Shown here: positions 49,259 to 62,200 of the stretch, in pieces
Layout: every line of letters begins with the position of its first letter
Numbering within the stretch: position 1 is the first letter of the stretch
NCBI RefSeq assembly: GCF_947623445.1
Contig: NC_135240.1
Location: 8,060,001 to 8,124,000 of the forward strand
Length of the DNA: 64,000 bases
DNA from: Clavelina lepadiformis
Lineage: Eukaryota; Chordata; Ascidiacea; Aplousobranchia; Clavelinidae
Reading direction: 5' to 3'
Translations under genes and position numbers: made by a program
Notes under the pieces: generated by a model
What the model saw: only the letters and a program-made list of their open reading frames with translations
Databases searched by the model: none
Told to the model about the DNA's origin: nothing

Positions 49259-51115
49259 GTGAGTGTTACGTTATAAATGTACTCATTTGCTGTTATGACT
49301 TTCATCACAGTGAACATCATTATGGCCAGCCCAGCTAATAGCGTGTTTGTCAAGTCAGGCATCAGCGAGTTTAATTGAAAGTATATTTGACCGCTGCGGT
49401 TTTCCACTTTAGCTATACAGCAAACTTCTGTTTGGTAATTAAAATATTGGTTAAGGTGATTAACGAATTTGAACTTTAAACGATTTTAACGAGTTTTGCG
49501 CGACTTCGTTTACAAAACAAACTACTTTAAATTTCGCTTACCTGTAGGTAATCTGATACCTATTCATAAAAGTCAGGGATTCATAAACATATCGTGGCAA
49601 TACTTATCAGTAAAAATAAAAATTGACAAGGAGGAAACTGCAAATAAAATTTGTTTTTGCAGCAAGCTACTCAATAATATTTACAGCAGAAATCGGAAAC
49701 ATTCGCCAGACGGCATCGTAATCTGTCAATAACAATAACTCTGGTTAGTTATTTTATATGATTAATAATTTGCACCTGCTATAATTTCAAGAACATATCT
49801 TACACGAAGAACACTTTACCGCCTGACCAAACTACACCTGTATGTAAGTCTTAGCTGTTCATATTAGAAATAAGCCAATATCGATGACAGCGCTTAAAAG
49901 ATCAACAGAAATACTTTAACACAACTATAATTAAACAGTCATGAAAACCTTGTCGAATTAAGTGCTTTTTCTCTTTAACTGTTAGATACTGACGTTTGCA
50001 CATCCACGCCTTTAAAATAAATTCCACATAACACAGTCATTGTTACTATGACGCTGTAGTTGGTAAGTGATTCTGGCCTCGAACGATGTTAAGTCCTGCG
50101 TCGATTTGTACCTGTAAACCCTGTCAATTAGTTTTGTGATTTTATCTAAGTTATATGAATGTTATTTTTTTTCGCTGTTATAATCTCACTATACATAACC
50201 GTCTTTGGCACAAAAAAGTGTTTAACAATTTATTGGTCCCCTTAAAAAAGAAGCATCATTATCCACAACCAATAATAAAGCACCTGGTTGGGTCCAAGGG
50301 TTCCATTCGACATGTCAAGATATATTTTAATCAGATGGCGCCTCCGTCCAGAAAACTTCTTCTGTGGTCGTCAGCTTGTCAATTCAAAGCTGCTATTCAC
50401 AAACCATCTTTCTGAAAGGTATTTTGTGGCATTGCCTGACAAATATTGACGGTATTTCATATTTTACAAATGATAAGATAACGCCAGAACAAACACTTTA
50501 GTATTTTGCAAAAAACCGAGTAGTTAGAATGAGGAACGCCAATTCGAATGAACAAATATCGGAAAATCCAACTTGTTCATGTCAATGCAATGACGCGCTC
50601 TGTTGTTCATAAATTGATTGTAAGCCATCTTAAGCGGTTTCGCGTAAATGCCTTGACTGGGCCAAGGAATAACGTTGCGTTTGAAGACTTTTGCCTGTTG
50701 AAGTTGTACTCACAACAAATTAGACGCAAATGCGCTTAATCTTCGGCTGAGACAGAGCCAGTTCGAATTCCTAGAACATTCGTAAAACAACCCAAAAATT
50801 GGCCCAAAACCGACCTTTTGAGACGAGGACGTGTTTATGGCACGACTGGTAGTTTGAACAAGCTGTACAGGCTAAAACAAACTTAGCAGTAACATAAAAT
50901 CATCGCCAGAAACCAAAAAAACTAGAGAAAGTGTATTTCTTCCAAACTACAAAACAACAATAAATAACGATGATATGCTGCAGTAATGGAACGTGGTCGC
51001 CAGGTAAAGACAATAAAAAAAGTAAACGAAAATAAAATTTACGCAAAAATTAAATGGAAAAATAAAAAGGACGACCCAATACTGTATTTTGATAAACTAA
51101 AATAACGCGAAAAAT

Positions 51116-54100
51116 TCAGGTCAAAACAGACTTTATAAAATCGTTTCGTATGGTGTTCCTTTTCGTTCTCCGTCGCGACGAAGGTGCGTAATTGGCATTA
51201 TTTTGAAAATGTTCGTTCGTATGGTGAACCGATTTTTGAGGTTTACGTCTTGTATCATTCTTAGACGGCTTCTTTCTTCTTTTCCTTCCTTTATTGGGCT
51301 GGCCTTTTCTTCCTACAAATAGAGATGGTTATGAGAACACGGTTCGGTATTTTCCCGGCTCCGGCAAGAAAACTGGGCGAGTGTGACTCGGCAACACGAA
51401 AGTTAAGATTGTAGAACAATCGCTGGAACAGTTTTCACCCACTAACTATATTCGCAGTAAGTAACGAAAAGACGATAGAAAAGCACTTGAAAATTCTTAG
51501 CGAGTTCAGTGTTGCAAAATAAAACGCGACCAATTATCATGGACATGAATAATACAGAAAGGTCCATATCCATTGTCATCGGCGATCGACCCTTGCGGAA
51601 ATTGGCAGCAAAGTGGGCCGTTTATTCGTTTGTAACGCTCCGTGTGCCCAGTGCATATAACGAGATTATTTCGTCAGCGATGAAACAGGCTGTCGAATGA
51701 TGTCACGACATTTCACCGCTAGCTTTACGAACCGGCAAAAGTATGCTAATCTGCTTAATCGAAAGCATGGCGAGTGTTAATAAAGCACGATCGGTGCATT
51801 GACTCCTTTAACTGGCATTAACTGGTTAAAGGAGATTCCACACCAATCAAATTACCTGTTTTAACCCGACGGACCGTGAGTTAATTGTGCGGCGATGAAC
51901 CTTGGCAACCCAACGTTGGTATTCTACCATGAACGGATCATGTTGTAAGCTAATTTTCTTTGACATGTTTTCATAGAAGACTGCGTAATTAAAAGACTAA
52001 TTGCTGGACAACAGACCAACCCTTCTGTAGGTGAAGCACGTCACTTTATGAAGTTGTATGTAGTAACGGCGGCGGTATGTACGTTTATAACTAAATTCAT
52101 GTCAAGTCTTCAATGGCCGAATAAAAGTTAATCTATTTCTCTTCTCTTCTATTTTCGTTGGAATAAATATTTATATGAGTCAATTAAAATCGTAAATATT
52201 GTATAGTAACATTTTCCCCGGAATAAAGTCGTACATATTTAACGAGTGGAGAAGTGTAAATTTAGTTTTCGTTTTCTCAATTTTAATTGCTTAAATGTGT
52301 TGTCTTGTTTCACCCAACACCCTGTACCATTTGAGGATATACAACCAGAAGCTCTGTATTTGCTGGACACTCACAGATACATTCTCCTTAGCAAGAATAG
52401 GCTACAGAAAGAAATAATATCTTTAAAGTAATTGACAATTAATTTTGGAAATTGACCGTAAAACCGCAACCAGTTAACCATGTCTACTTACAGCGAGTAA
52501 TGCTGAATATTTTCGGTTAATTAAGGCGTGGACATGTATTGTTCAGACTAATCCTGTGTAATTGGAATACCGATACGATGTATAGAGAACTGAAGCCACC
52601 TCAAGATTCAAGATTTATATATAACAGTAGCTAATGTACCATACTCACTTCTACAGGTTTTATAACGAACTAATCTTTGCCGACAACGACTGTTCGAAGA
52701 CGGTTGCGGCAGGATTCGACGCACTTTCACTTGCCTGCACCTTTTCTTGGTGCACCGACAAGGACCCCACTTGCCCCATCGTGATAACGTGCAATGATGC
52801 CCTGCAACATACGTTCATTTTCGTAAGACAAGTTTCTCGGAGTCGAATTCACACATTGCGCGAGTTGGTTGTAATGCGGTTGGTGATCAAGGATTTCATT
52901 TCTTTCAAGGACTGATTTGCAGAATTTTTCCATACCATTAAATTACACACAAACGCTATTTTAAATACTGTATGTCTCATATATAGGGCAGAGCAGGTGG
53001 TCCATTACGTTTTCGTATTATAGACATGTTGCTGGTAATTTGGCAAACTTTACCTCTTGCACGGCATCTTGAAGTCTTAGCAACTGGGGTTAGGCCTTTC
53101 GGGCACTGAGTGTGACAGTTATTCTTATGTAAGAAATAACCCTGTCTACATCTTAAGCAGTGGTTCTTTTTTGAGCATCGCTTGCATTTTTCGTCGCAGA
53201 CTGCAAGAAAATAGCAACGTTTCACACAACAACCTCAACTGTAAAGATCTGCCTTACTCACTTTAAAACGCGAAGCACTTTTTGAATTATTCACATACTT
53301 CAAATAACAAGACACTAATAGAACTAATAAATCTGACACCTTGTAATTTACACGTAGAAGTCCGTCGGTCTGCCGTCAGACCAATTGGACATTGTTGAAA
53401 ACAACTATTTTCGTGAAGATAACGCCCAAGTGCACATCCGGCGCAAATATTTTCTTCCGTGCAGGTTGTGCAATTGGTGACGTCACAAGCTAGAACAAAA
53501 GTTTCTTTGTTTCATGTATACTGTAAATATTTCGTTTATGCAAAGCTGGCGATTTCAAAGCCGTTCCTTACCTACGCATTGCCCTCTTTCTGCGCTGGCT
53601 GAAAACCCAAGTGGGCAATTCCTTACGCAAGCTCCTTCATATTCGAGGAAGCCAGGGGAACATTGGGTACAGTAATTTTCGAAAGAACATCGTACACAGT
53701 TTTCGTCGTTACAAGCTGTCAATAAAAACATTACTGTTGTAATCGTCATAACTATAATAGGCTAATGATATTACGTCATATATAGTCTAGGTTCGTACAA
53801 CATAATTAAGTTGTCATAAGGCGGAAGGAGCATATATGTACAGTTGTACACACCTAATTGCGCTTTCTATGTAGTGACGTGAATCAACCTGTGACTGTGC
53901 AAGTTACAAACATAGTTTTCGAAAATGCAGTTTGTAATCGGCGAAAATTTTTTGGGATATTGGATTAACAGCGAGATCACAAATCGAAATCATTATAGTG
54001 GAAAAGTTACATAGGGCTAAAGTTACACAATGCATTCTTTGCACCGTGTGAAAATCTAGAACAGTATTTGTCCGAACGTGATTGATAAATCGTTTAAAAG

Positions 54101-56837
54101 TCCGTTAGACGAATATCATTTGTACGTGACTCCAAGTCTATTGAAGCATGTATATTATATGACTTCTCTCGGTAATATGATAGTTCTGTAGAACCAGTGT
54201 GCAATCGACACCTACGGCCTAGGCCCAGCCGAAACCAACACATAGCCTAATCCATAGCTAACAGAGGAGGTTTAAAAAGTAAACAGCAGATCAACCAACC
54301 CGCAAATTTAGCGCAAAATGCTAAAGGCAACTGCAACTAAAGCAGGCTAATAAATACTCTTGGTGTATCCTTTCACTAAGCCAAGGCTTTATGTTACATC
54401 TTCCATGTTTGCTTTTACGCTTCATTTAAAAATAATGAAACAGGAAACAACGTTCGACGACTGAGGCAACCTCAAGGTTGGCATCACTGGCATAGCTTCC
54501 CACCATTACGGATTTATGCAGCTGCTTTTGCTTCACAAAAGAAGTGATTATTCTTGTCCTTGCGAAACAATCCCGCATACGTTTTCAAAGGGCGAGAATC
54601 TAAGCATGCGATGGGTCGCCTAAGCACGAAAGTTTCGAAGTATTTTCAAAATCAACATTGATTAAATCAGATGTGTTCGTGTTCTCTATGTGGAGATATC
54701 ATGTAACTATGTCGCCACATACGGCAATAACCAAGTTCAGACGAAGTTTTTTTTGCGAGAACTGTGAACTTCAGCCACGGGCGATGCGCTGGAAGCCTCG
54801 ACCCCCATGACAAAGTAAATTTGAAGCTTAACTTATTTGGTCCTCGTGGGTGGTGATTTTTAAGGAAATAAGTTCGCCAGCAGACTACTTCGGAAGTTTG
54901 GGGTCGAGACAAGGTAAAAGAAAAGAAATATGGCCAATTTGGGCAATCTCTCTGCAAAACACAAATATTATGCGTCTGCTGGAAAGTATATTTTTTGTTT
55001 ATAGGTTTTTAAAATATTTCCTCCGTTATTTAATGTATCAACAAAAGTTGTCCGTCATTAATACATTGCGTCCACGTAATCACGAAGATATTTCTGGAAA
55101 CTTTTAAGAGTATAATTTAGAAAGCAAGTAGCGCAAATAATTTAGCGGTGTTCAAACACATAATTTACTGGGGGCGTCGACATCAGGGGCTGAGAATCTG
55201 TTTCGCCGTGTCACCAGTCGTGCGTAACCGTAACACTAACCTAAGAAACCACAGTGTAATTATCCAACCTTTATACTCCTTAATTACAGGCGGCCTGTCT
55301 CTGAACAATGCCCCCTCCATAAACAAGGCAAAACGACGGAGAATTTCCCGCGTACGATTAGTCCCTAGCTAAGCAGAGACGCTCAAACGTTGCTTATATC
55401 TGCAAAATTCACGACAAAAAGTTCATTTTGCAGAGAAGACAACGAGCGCTTTTTAGCAGGTTCGTGGTAAATTCCCTCCCATCTTAAAGTTTATATCACC
55501 GTAAATATTGTGGTCCTCAAAGGCGTATTCAAAGCTATGATAATGATCCCTCCCATTAACAATACATTGTCGTTCCCCAGTTAATCAAACGTTGTATGTG
55601 CGACAGTGCATTGTAGCAGCCTAGAATAAAACCAGATCAAAATCAAATTGAAACGCAGGACAGTAGAATAATAAACAACGACTCACGTCTGCAATTATTT
55701 TCTCTGGAAGACCTCTCTTCGTAATATTTTTCTGGACAATCGACGCGGCATACTCCTTGTGTAATGTGAGGTTGTAAAGGATCAGAATAAATGTGAAGAA
55801 AGTATCTCCTCTCACATTCAATGCATCCGTTGCCTTCGCTGCAGCTCCTACACTTTGAATCACACGCTACGAGGGGCGAGGAAGTACCTGAAAACAAAAA
55901 ACTATTGAACGTGCGATACAGACAACTTTGAAAAGGTACACACAGTTGGATGGATCACCGGCGGTAAAGTTGGTAACAGGTTCTCCTGTTGCCCACTTAG
56001 TTACTTGATTTTTTTATTCCGTCACTTTTTGCAGATGAAGTTAGTTACCAACTACTTAGTTGCTTATTCATTTACTTAATCGTAGATGAGGATGTTTAAT
56101 AATTTTTATGACTGAGTTACCAAGGAACCAATAATCAACATCATTACCACTATGTAACACGTAAGCAGACCATATAGTAAAAGCTTTAACAGCTATTTAA
56201 ACTCTCTAGCTAAGCGTAGTTGATTACTTCCCATATCTGTGAATGTTAAGCACAAAAAATAAGATTTAGAAAGTTGCGGGCGAAAATTAATTTTCAGCGA
56301 ACTAAATTCTGTTTTTCATATTTATGCAGGAGCTGGTGGCTGGTGGTTTCCTTGCAGAAAACAGAAGTATATTTTTTTCCTGCCGTTGAAATGAGGAAGT
56401 TTGTATACGGATCTCTCAAACTCGTTTCCTTTTTTAAAGATTTTTCACTTTCAAGTGGATACGGAATTTATCTGGTTTTGTTTGTTTAAGGAGTGAAAAT
56501 TTTATGCAAGTGTGACGAATATGGTACAAGAATAATTTCAAAAAATTCCAAAATTAAATGGTAAATAAAAAGTAACGCTTACAAATTAGACAAACGTACT
56601 AAGCTGGCATCTTTGTAACATTATTTCAACAGCCAAACACTTGACCTTACAACTTGATAAACCAACAACAATAATGTTAAAACAACAGAAACCTCTCAGA
56701 TGGTTGTGTTGGCTCTCAATGAGATTAGGACAGAAGCGATGACGTCTTCCAATTGACCGAGCGTCGACAAAACGCAAAGTGGCGAACACGTAGATCAGAA
56801 AAAATTTAGTAACAAAAGTACCACCAGGATAGGTCAT
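51116..56837 (-). CDS. RSPO: R-spondin-like Wnt agonist with four furin-like repeats
   Basis: Seven exons in transcription order: 56837-56693, 55887-55687, 53715-53572, 53489-53340, 53200-53054, 52801-52649, 51312-51116. All introns are phase 1, and the total is 378 residues, against about 230-270 in vertebrate R-spondins. Exon 1 encodes a signal peptide and a basic GRRHRF site. Four eight-cysteine furin-like repeats follow, one per exon: FU1 at 49-115 (CDSKCRSCSEGNGCIEC, with the long inter-cysteine loop typical of R-spondin FU1), FU2 at 116-163, FU3 at 164-213 and FU4 at 214-262. A thrombospondin type 1 repeat (263-313) has the core WGKWGPC. The last exon encodes a Lys/Arg-rich tail (314-378; GRKRRKKPS). 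Signal peptide, FU repeats, TSP1 and basic region in this order define R-spondins, secreted ligands that boost Wnt signalling through LGR4-6 and ZNRF3/RNF43. Vertebrate members have two FU repeats; the extra two probably arose by duplication of a phase 1-1 exon. The exon 1 donor (GTTTCT) is weak, so that junction is less certain. Confidence 0.9.
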
Positions 56838-58595
56838 ATCTCAAGAAAACACCTAAATTTGAATGGCTGAGACATACTTTTTTAAGATGAAGAACAGCAT
56901 TTACAAGAGTACAGGGAAGGTCCTCACACACACACTGTTTTGCTACACCACCCTCTGTAACTTTAACCTATTAAGTTTCTGTGATTCCATTTGTGTTCGT
57001 CGACAACCCACGACGGGGATCAAAGACTGCTTATAAAAACGATGTTGTTCCTGAGACTGTGCAAATACAGGTGTCGTGCTACCAATGGGCTTGTTGCCAT
57101 CGAGGGTCAGGAAATCTTTTGTCGTTTGGACGCTGCGCAACAGTATTTGTGCAGTTTGTAATACCAAATGATAGCGCAGTCGTTAACTAACATCGTTTGC
57201 CATTAGAAGAATAAGTGGCTCTTATCGGACTAACGTGTTGCGCCCTACGAACAAAAACACAGAATGTCGATCTTTGCTACAAAGTTTTAAGGTCGGAAGA
57301 AGGGCACGCAGACCAGCTCGAACCCATTATCGGATGAAGTTACAACTAGGTACGACACCGGACCACCTAATAATCCGTAATTGTAGCAATTTAGGACGGA
57401 ATCAATATTTTTTTAAATAATGCATTGTAAAAACGCATCTCGACTATTTTAATTGCCTTATGAGCATCTGGACATGTTTGAGTCATTGAGTGGTTTATTG
57501 AGTTTGCGTTAACTGTAAGCAAATTTACATCGGATCACGTCATTTCTGAAAAACGTCTAAACGAGGCACTAAAAGCTTTTAAGTCTCAAATGCTCACATC
57601 ACGCTGAACTCACAAACACCCAAAGAATTTAAATTTTGCATGCGATAAAATTCCACGAACAGGTTAACATTCGTCGCCATACTTTGAAATTGACCGCCGC
57701 AAAAAAGTCTGCAAATTTTTGACACTGCGCAGGTGCGTCATGTTTTGTCTCTGTGCGATGATGTTCATCACAGGGGTAACTTTCATTCAAGAGGAATTTC
57801 AAAGTCGACATTGTACCATCTTTTGCTGACGCACTTGTGTCACGTTATCTGCAGCCGTTCGCATCATGTTTCGTATGTTTCAATTTAAATGGACTAGAAA
57901 GCAACTTAAAAGTTTAAAACTTTGTTTAGAGAAATTTTTCTGAAGCAACCGGCAATCTCACGACCAAATCACCCACCAGCCCTATTAGTTCGGGTATATT
58001 AGGCTGCTGTACATGGCACCAGCTTCATTTTTGGCTTTACATAACATGAAAATTCTCTCTTATGCGCTTGGCTGCGCAAATTGAACGTCGCTTGATGTAT
58101 CAGTTCTCAATCGTCAACTCTCATCATCACTCGACGGCTTATAGCAGTGATCCCTAGTCTTTTTTAGTCATGGGAATTCAAAAATAGTTTTCAAGTCTGC
58201 AGACCGCAACATAGCAGGATTACGGCTCGTATGCTGTGATATATGCATGTAAGTAGCTATAGCTACAGTATAGCAAATCTTTTGCCAAACCTTACAATAC
58301 TATTTTAACCTTTCCAAATCGAACAGTCATGCGCCGCTCCTACAAGATTTCCATTTGGATGTTGTACACGTACCGTACATTAACCACTTTTGGCTCAGTT
58401 TTAATTTAAAAGCTACCCGACCTGACACAGTTCATTCAATGAAAAAAGATAATGTTTTTGAAATTTATTGCCAAATATTTATCATGACCTTTGCGGACCC
58501 CCTGAAAGCTTTCTACAGACCACAGGTTGGAAACTACTACCACGCAATGTCATGTCACGATATATTGACCTGACCCAACAAATGGAAGTATAAGC

Positions 58596-58838
58596 TCAAA
58601 TATTAACAGAGAGTTGAAATATTCCTGGGAAGTACTTTGTTCTGGGACGACAAGCAACGTTTGATATTCCAGAAAAGCGAACTTTTATCGGGTCGTTGTC
58701 ACACACTTCTGACGTCATAATTCTATCTTTCAATTTCATTGTTACATCTCGAACAACGTTTTCGAAATTGTCACGAAACTTTCGTGGACGTGCCTCACCC
58801 GAAAGAAGACTTCGAATGACTTTTGCGCATTTTATTGT
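58596..58838 (-). CDS. Possible unidentified exon, minus strand
   Basis: An open stretch of about 80 codons ends in TGA, with a balanced, soluble-looking composition: RKFRDNFENVVRDVTMKLKD, then DPIKVRFSGISNVACRPRTK. No family recognised. An internal ATG would give only about 44 residues, so an upstream exon would be needed. Its upstream neighbour at 58883-59254 could belong to the same gene, but no in-phase splice pair was established. Confidence 0.25.
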   Translation of the reverse strand, partial: TIKCAKVIRSLLSGEARPRKFRDNFENVVRDVTMKLKDRIMTSEVCDNDPIKVRFSGISNVACRPRTKYFPGIFQLSVNI

Positions 58839-58882
58839 TTACATGACGGGACCTATCGTTTCTTTCATATAAATCTTGAGCA

Positions 58883-59254
58883 CTACGGAAAAATTTTCCG
58901 TAGACAAACGACGTCTGTCCCATAAATTAGCCCATCCGGCAAGCTTTGATTAATCGTTTCTCGTGGACGATCAAGGAGTTTCTTAGACTTAAAAACAATG
59001 CTGACTAATCTTTGCGCTGTCCATAGCAATGAATTAGACATTCGCATATCACTACTTGAAAACAGGAATAGAGTTTGCGAAACTAGTTCAAAAGTGCCGT
59101 TAAAAGCAGGGGTTCTGATTCCAGGAAATTGAATTTCATACCGATATGTAAATCCCGGCGCAATGTACGAATAACCCGGTGACAACTCGATAAAACCAGA
59201 ATCAAACTGCCAAAGACATTTTACAATATACGGGACTTCCATAACTGGCTTCAT
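58883..59254 (-). CDS. Unidentified 123-residue open frame, minus strand
   Basis: Starts at a real ATG and reads MKPVMEVPYIVKCLWQF, then SPGYSYIAPGFTYRYEIQF. The proline-glycine spacing loosely recalls the ASH/PapD-like beta domains of cilium proteins, but this is impressionistic. No splice sites firmly support it. It may be one exon of an unidentified gene or a chance frame. Confidence 0.25.
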   Translation of the reverse strand: MKPVMEVPYIVKCLWQFDSGFIELSPGYSYIAPGFTYRYEIQFPGIRTPAFNGTFELVSQTLFLFSSSDMRMSNSLLWTAQRLVSIVFKSKKLLDRPRETINQSLPDGLIYGTDVVCLRKIFP

Positions 59255-62200
59255 ATCTTAAAAGCATGTCAATTGATAGCGAGTAAAAAGGTAATCGTTT
59301 TCCATCAAAAGAAAACAAAATACTTTAAGGTAATGACATTCTTTCATGCTTTTCGTGTTCGTGGCCATTCTACCACGTTAGATAGCGTCGAGACCAAAAA
59401 ATACAATTCCAGGTAAGACTGTAGATGAAATCATTCGTTTTTTTGCAAGGATCGTCACCAACTTCACTGATCGGCTTCACCGTTCTTTTAAACGGGTTTC
59501 AATGCATGACTCACAGTAGAAATGCGCATTACCCGACAAAACAATCAGGTTCATCGAAAACGAACAAAAACAACGAAAGGTTACCATTAAAATTAAAAAC
59601 AAGAAAAATAACCCGCTTAATTAGCTGTTTGTTACAACAAAACTTCAAGACTATTGAAACCGCAAGAGTGAGCAACCTGTTTACAACCAATGCAAGTGCA
59701 TTGACCAAATGCTGAGAAAATCGCTTCCCGCCACAACGATTGCCACATGGTATAACATAAGGATATAGTGCCTAAAACGGCTCGTAAACGATGGAGACTT
59801 CAGGAAAAGATTTCAGCATAGATTGACTGCTTTCCGGCTCAAGTTGCAGAGCTCCATGAGATAGGTTTTGTTGTGAATAAATAACGTTGTTTGGCGACAC
59901 ATATCGACCACGAAGCGATTGTAATGCATTGTGACGGGATTATATTATAGCCTAAGGCTGACTGAGGAAATCTGAAGAGCAAATACGAAGTACTGTATAT
60001 GTAGATTTGCATTGCATTAAACGCTTTTAATAGATTAGTGTTGGGCGGTTGAACAATGAGTGAAGAACGGCATTTTTGCATCAATCCACAAAAAACGCAT
60101 TTGGCTTGTAGAAACTGGTTACCGGCAAAGTAACCTGCAAAAGTACATTATTCTTCATAGTTTGCTCAAATGTGGCTGGTATGAAAATATCTGCTTGAAA
60201 TAATATTCAGGAATTTGTAAGGTTCGTGTGTATCATTACTGCGGTGCGCATTGTTCACCCGTGATGCCACCGTTTGTTTTTGTATGCCACAGATTTGTTG
60301 GGTTGTTTTGGGGGATAATCCTTCGACTGCCAAATAACGAGGTCTGTGTCATTCGTTTGGTTATAAACAGAACGAACATTGAGGTTTCAGATGGTAAACA
60401 CGCTAGAACGACGAGCTGCAATTTCAAGATTAGGTTATTAGCGGAAAATGGTGGGGTTCTGACGCGAGTTTGTACACTGTATGTTTTTTAAAGTAGCGTA
60501 TAACAGCATTAATTAATTATTGATGCCCTACTTTAAACAACACGCCGACGTGAGTCACTTTGTGGATGTTAATTGCAAAATCGTTTATTCTGGCTTTGAA
60601 AATCGTTTGAAATGGAAGGGAGCAATTGTACTCGACACATGTTTTACTAGATTAGTACCGGTTAACTTTAAACAGTCGTTATCTACAATTCTGTTTTCGC
60701 GTGCATGATGGGTCTATTTTGGAGTAAGTATCCATCACCCTGAAACGCTTTGGTGAACTTGACAAGCGATTGGCCGAACTAATTTTCTAGTTTAAAGGAA
60801 GGTCTTCCATTAATACGCGTAAAATTAAGACAGTAAATTTTCCTCAATGCTATATTAAAAATCACTAACAACAATCTATGAGACATAAATTATGAAGACT
60901 CAAAATGCAGGTGGGAGGTATAGAAACAGTAGCCTATTGTTTGAAATTGGTCAGTTATCCTACCTTGTTGCCAATTAGAAAGATAAAACTGCTTTTATGT
61001 AGTTACAAGTACAAACAAAACCGGCTAAACGCAATCATTCCACGGTAAGGAAAGGTGTGCATTCACTAAACCAGCTATCTCATTAATCTACTTCAAGAAG
61101 TGTAATTAAATCAGTGTGAGTTATTCTATTTAGTGTTGAAAGTACTGTAGAATGACAAATGCGAGGCCGGTTTGCTTATCGATCATTAATTAAGATTGCT
61201 TAGAAAAATGATGCTTAGACACAAACAAGTGCTTTGTATACGTCACGTACATAACTACCGGCATGAGAGCTTACAAAACAACAACGTGAGAAACTGACAT
61301 AGGTTAAATTTTTCAAACCCAAAAACAGAAAATATCAAGACCAATATGTAACAATAAACTAAGCGCTTTTCCACAAACAGCACTGAAAACTATTTCGTCT
61401 ACAGCTGCTATAAGGAAACATTCCAAGACATTAGGTGTAACACGTGTGTGTTTTAAAATAGCTTAATTGTTTCTAACCTCTTCTCGATCTTCGATGTGTC
61501 ACCATGTGACAATCCTTGCAGAGTGCAGCCATCAGCGCAATCAAAACGTAACAGAATGTTATCCAATACCAAACGTAGCCCTTTTTGAAGAGAATTAACA
61601 GCATATCAGGAAAAATGCGATTTTCTTTGGGCATTTTACACAGTACTCGTTTTCCATCGGTTCCACGATCATTCTTAAGCCTTCAGGGCAAGTCCTAATT
61701 GCTGGCAAACAAAACGTTGATGTTACGATGGCACATTATTTCACGTGTACCTTATCACAGCGTGTAGATTAGATTGATTTCGGAAGTAGTGTGTCTGAGA
61801 TGGCCTTTTTGTTAAAAATCTTGAACTTCGCCGGCAAATCTTCTCTCTGTACTTGCTTTATTTCTGTAAACCTTTTTCTGTACTCAGAACCATTTCACAA
61901 ATACTACTGCTAAACAATTATCGTAAACTGAATATACTGAGAAAAGTAATTCAAATGCAGTAGAATTTCTTAGCCTCTGAAAAACAAGCGATAAGGTTGC
62001 AGTCTTTTAACAAGGCAGATAAATCAAAGTAGACAATGATCAGCGATAGCTGATTTCATGAAATCGTGTCCACACCGCACGCTCAATGCTGTGTAAATAT
62101 CCTGCCATTGTGTCAGATCGGCGTGGGTACCTCAACCGTATAAAGTGTACGCACTGAGATATGCCGCAAAAAAGCGGCGTAACTTTTACTCGCCGAGCCT

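Larger units (their letters stand above)
43391..51115. other. Repeat-rich intergenic region
   Basis: Spans from the TTC29 start codon to the R-spondin stop. It contains a large palindromic element, two ACTCGAGT-rich blocks, a hairpin and a pair of direct repeats, listed separately, and one possible membrane-protein exon. No complete gene or transposase frame was recognised. Confidence 0.6.

Noticed and set aside
52246-52431. Plus-strand 61-codon frame inside an R-spondin intron
   Set aside because: The first codon is not a convincing start, no acceptor fits, and there is no domain match.
52634-52915. Plus-strand 93-codon frame
   Set aside because: It is the antisense shadow of the R-spondin TSP1 exon (52801-52649), which has conserved cysteines and a WxxW motif on the minus strand.
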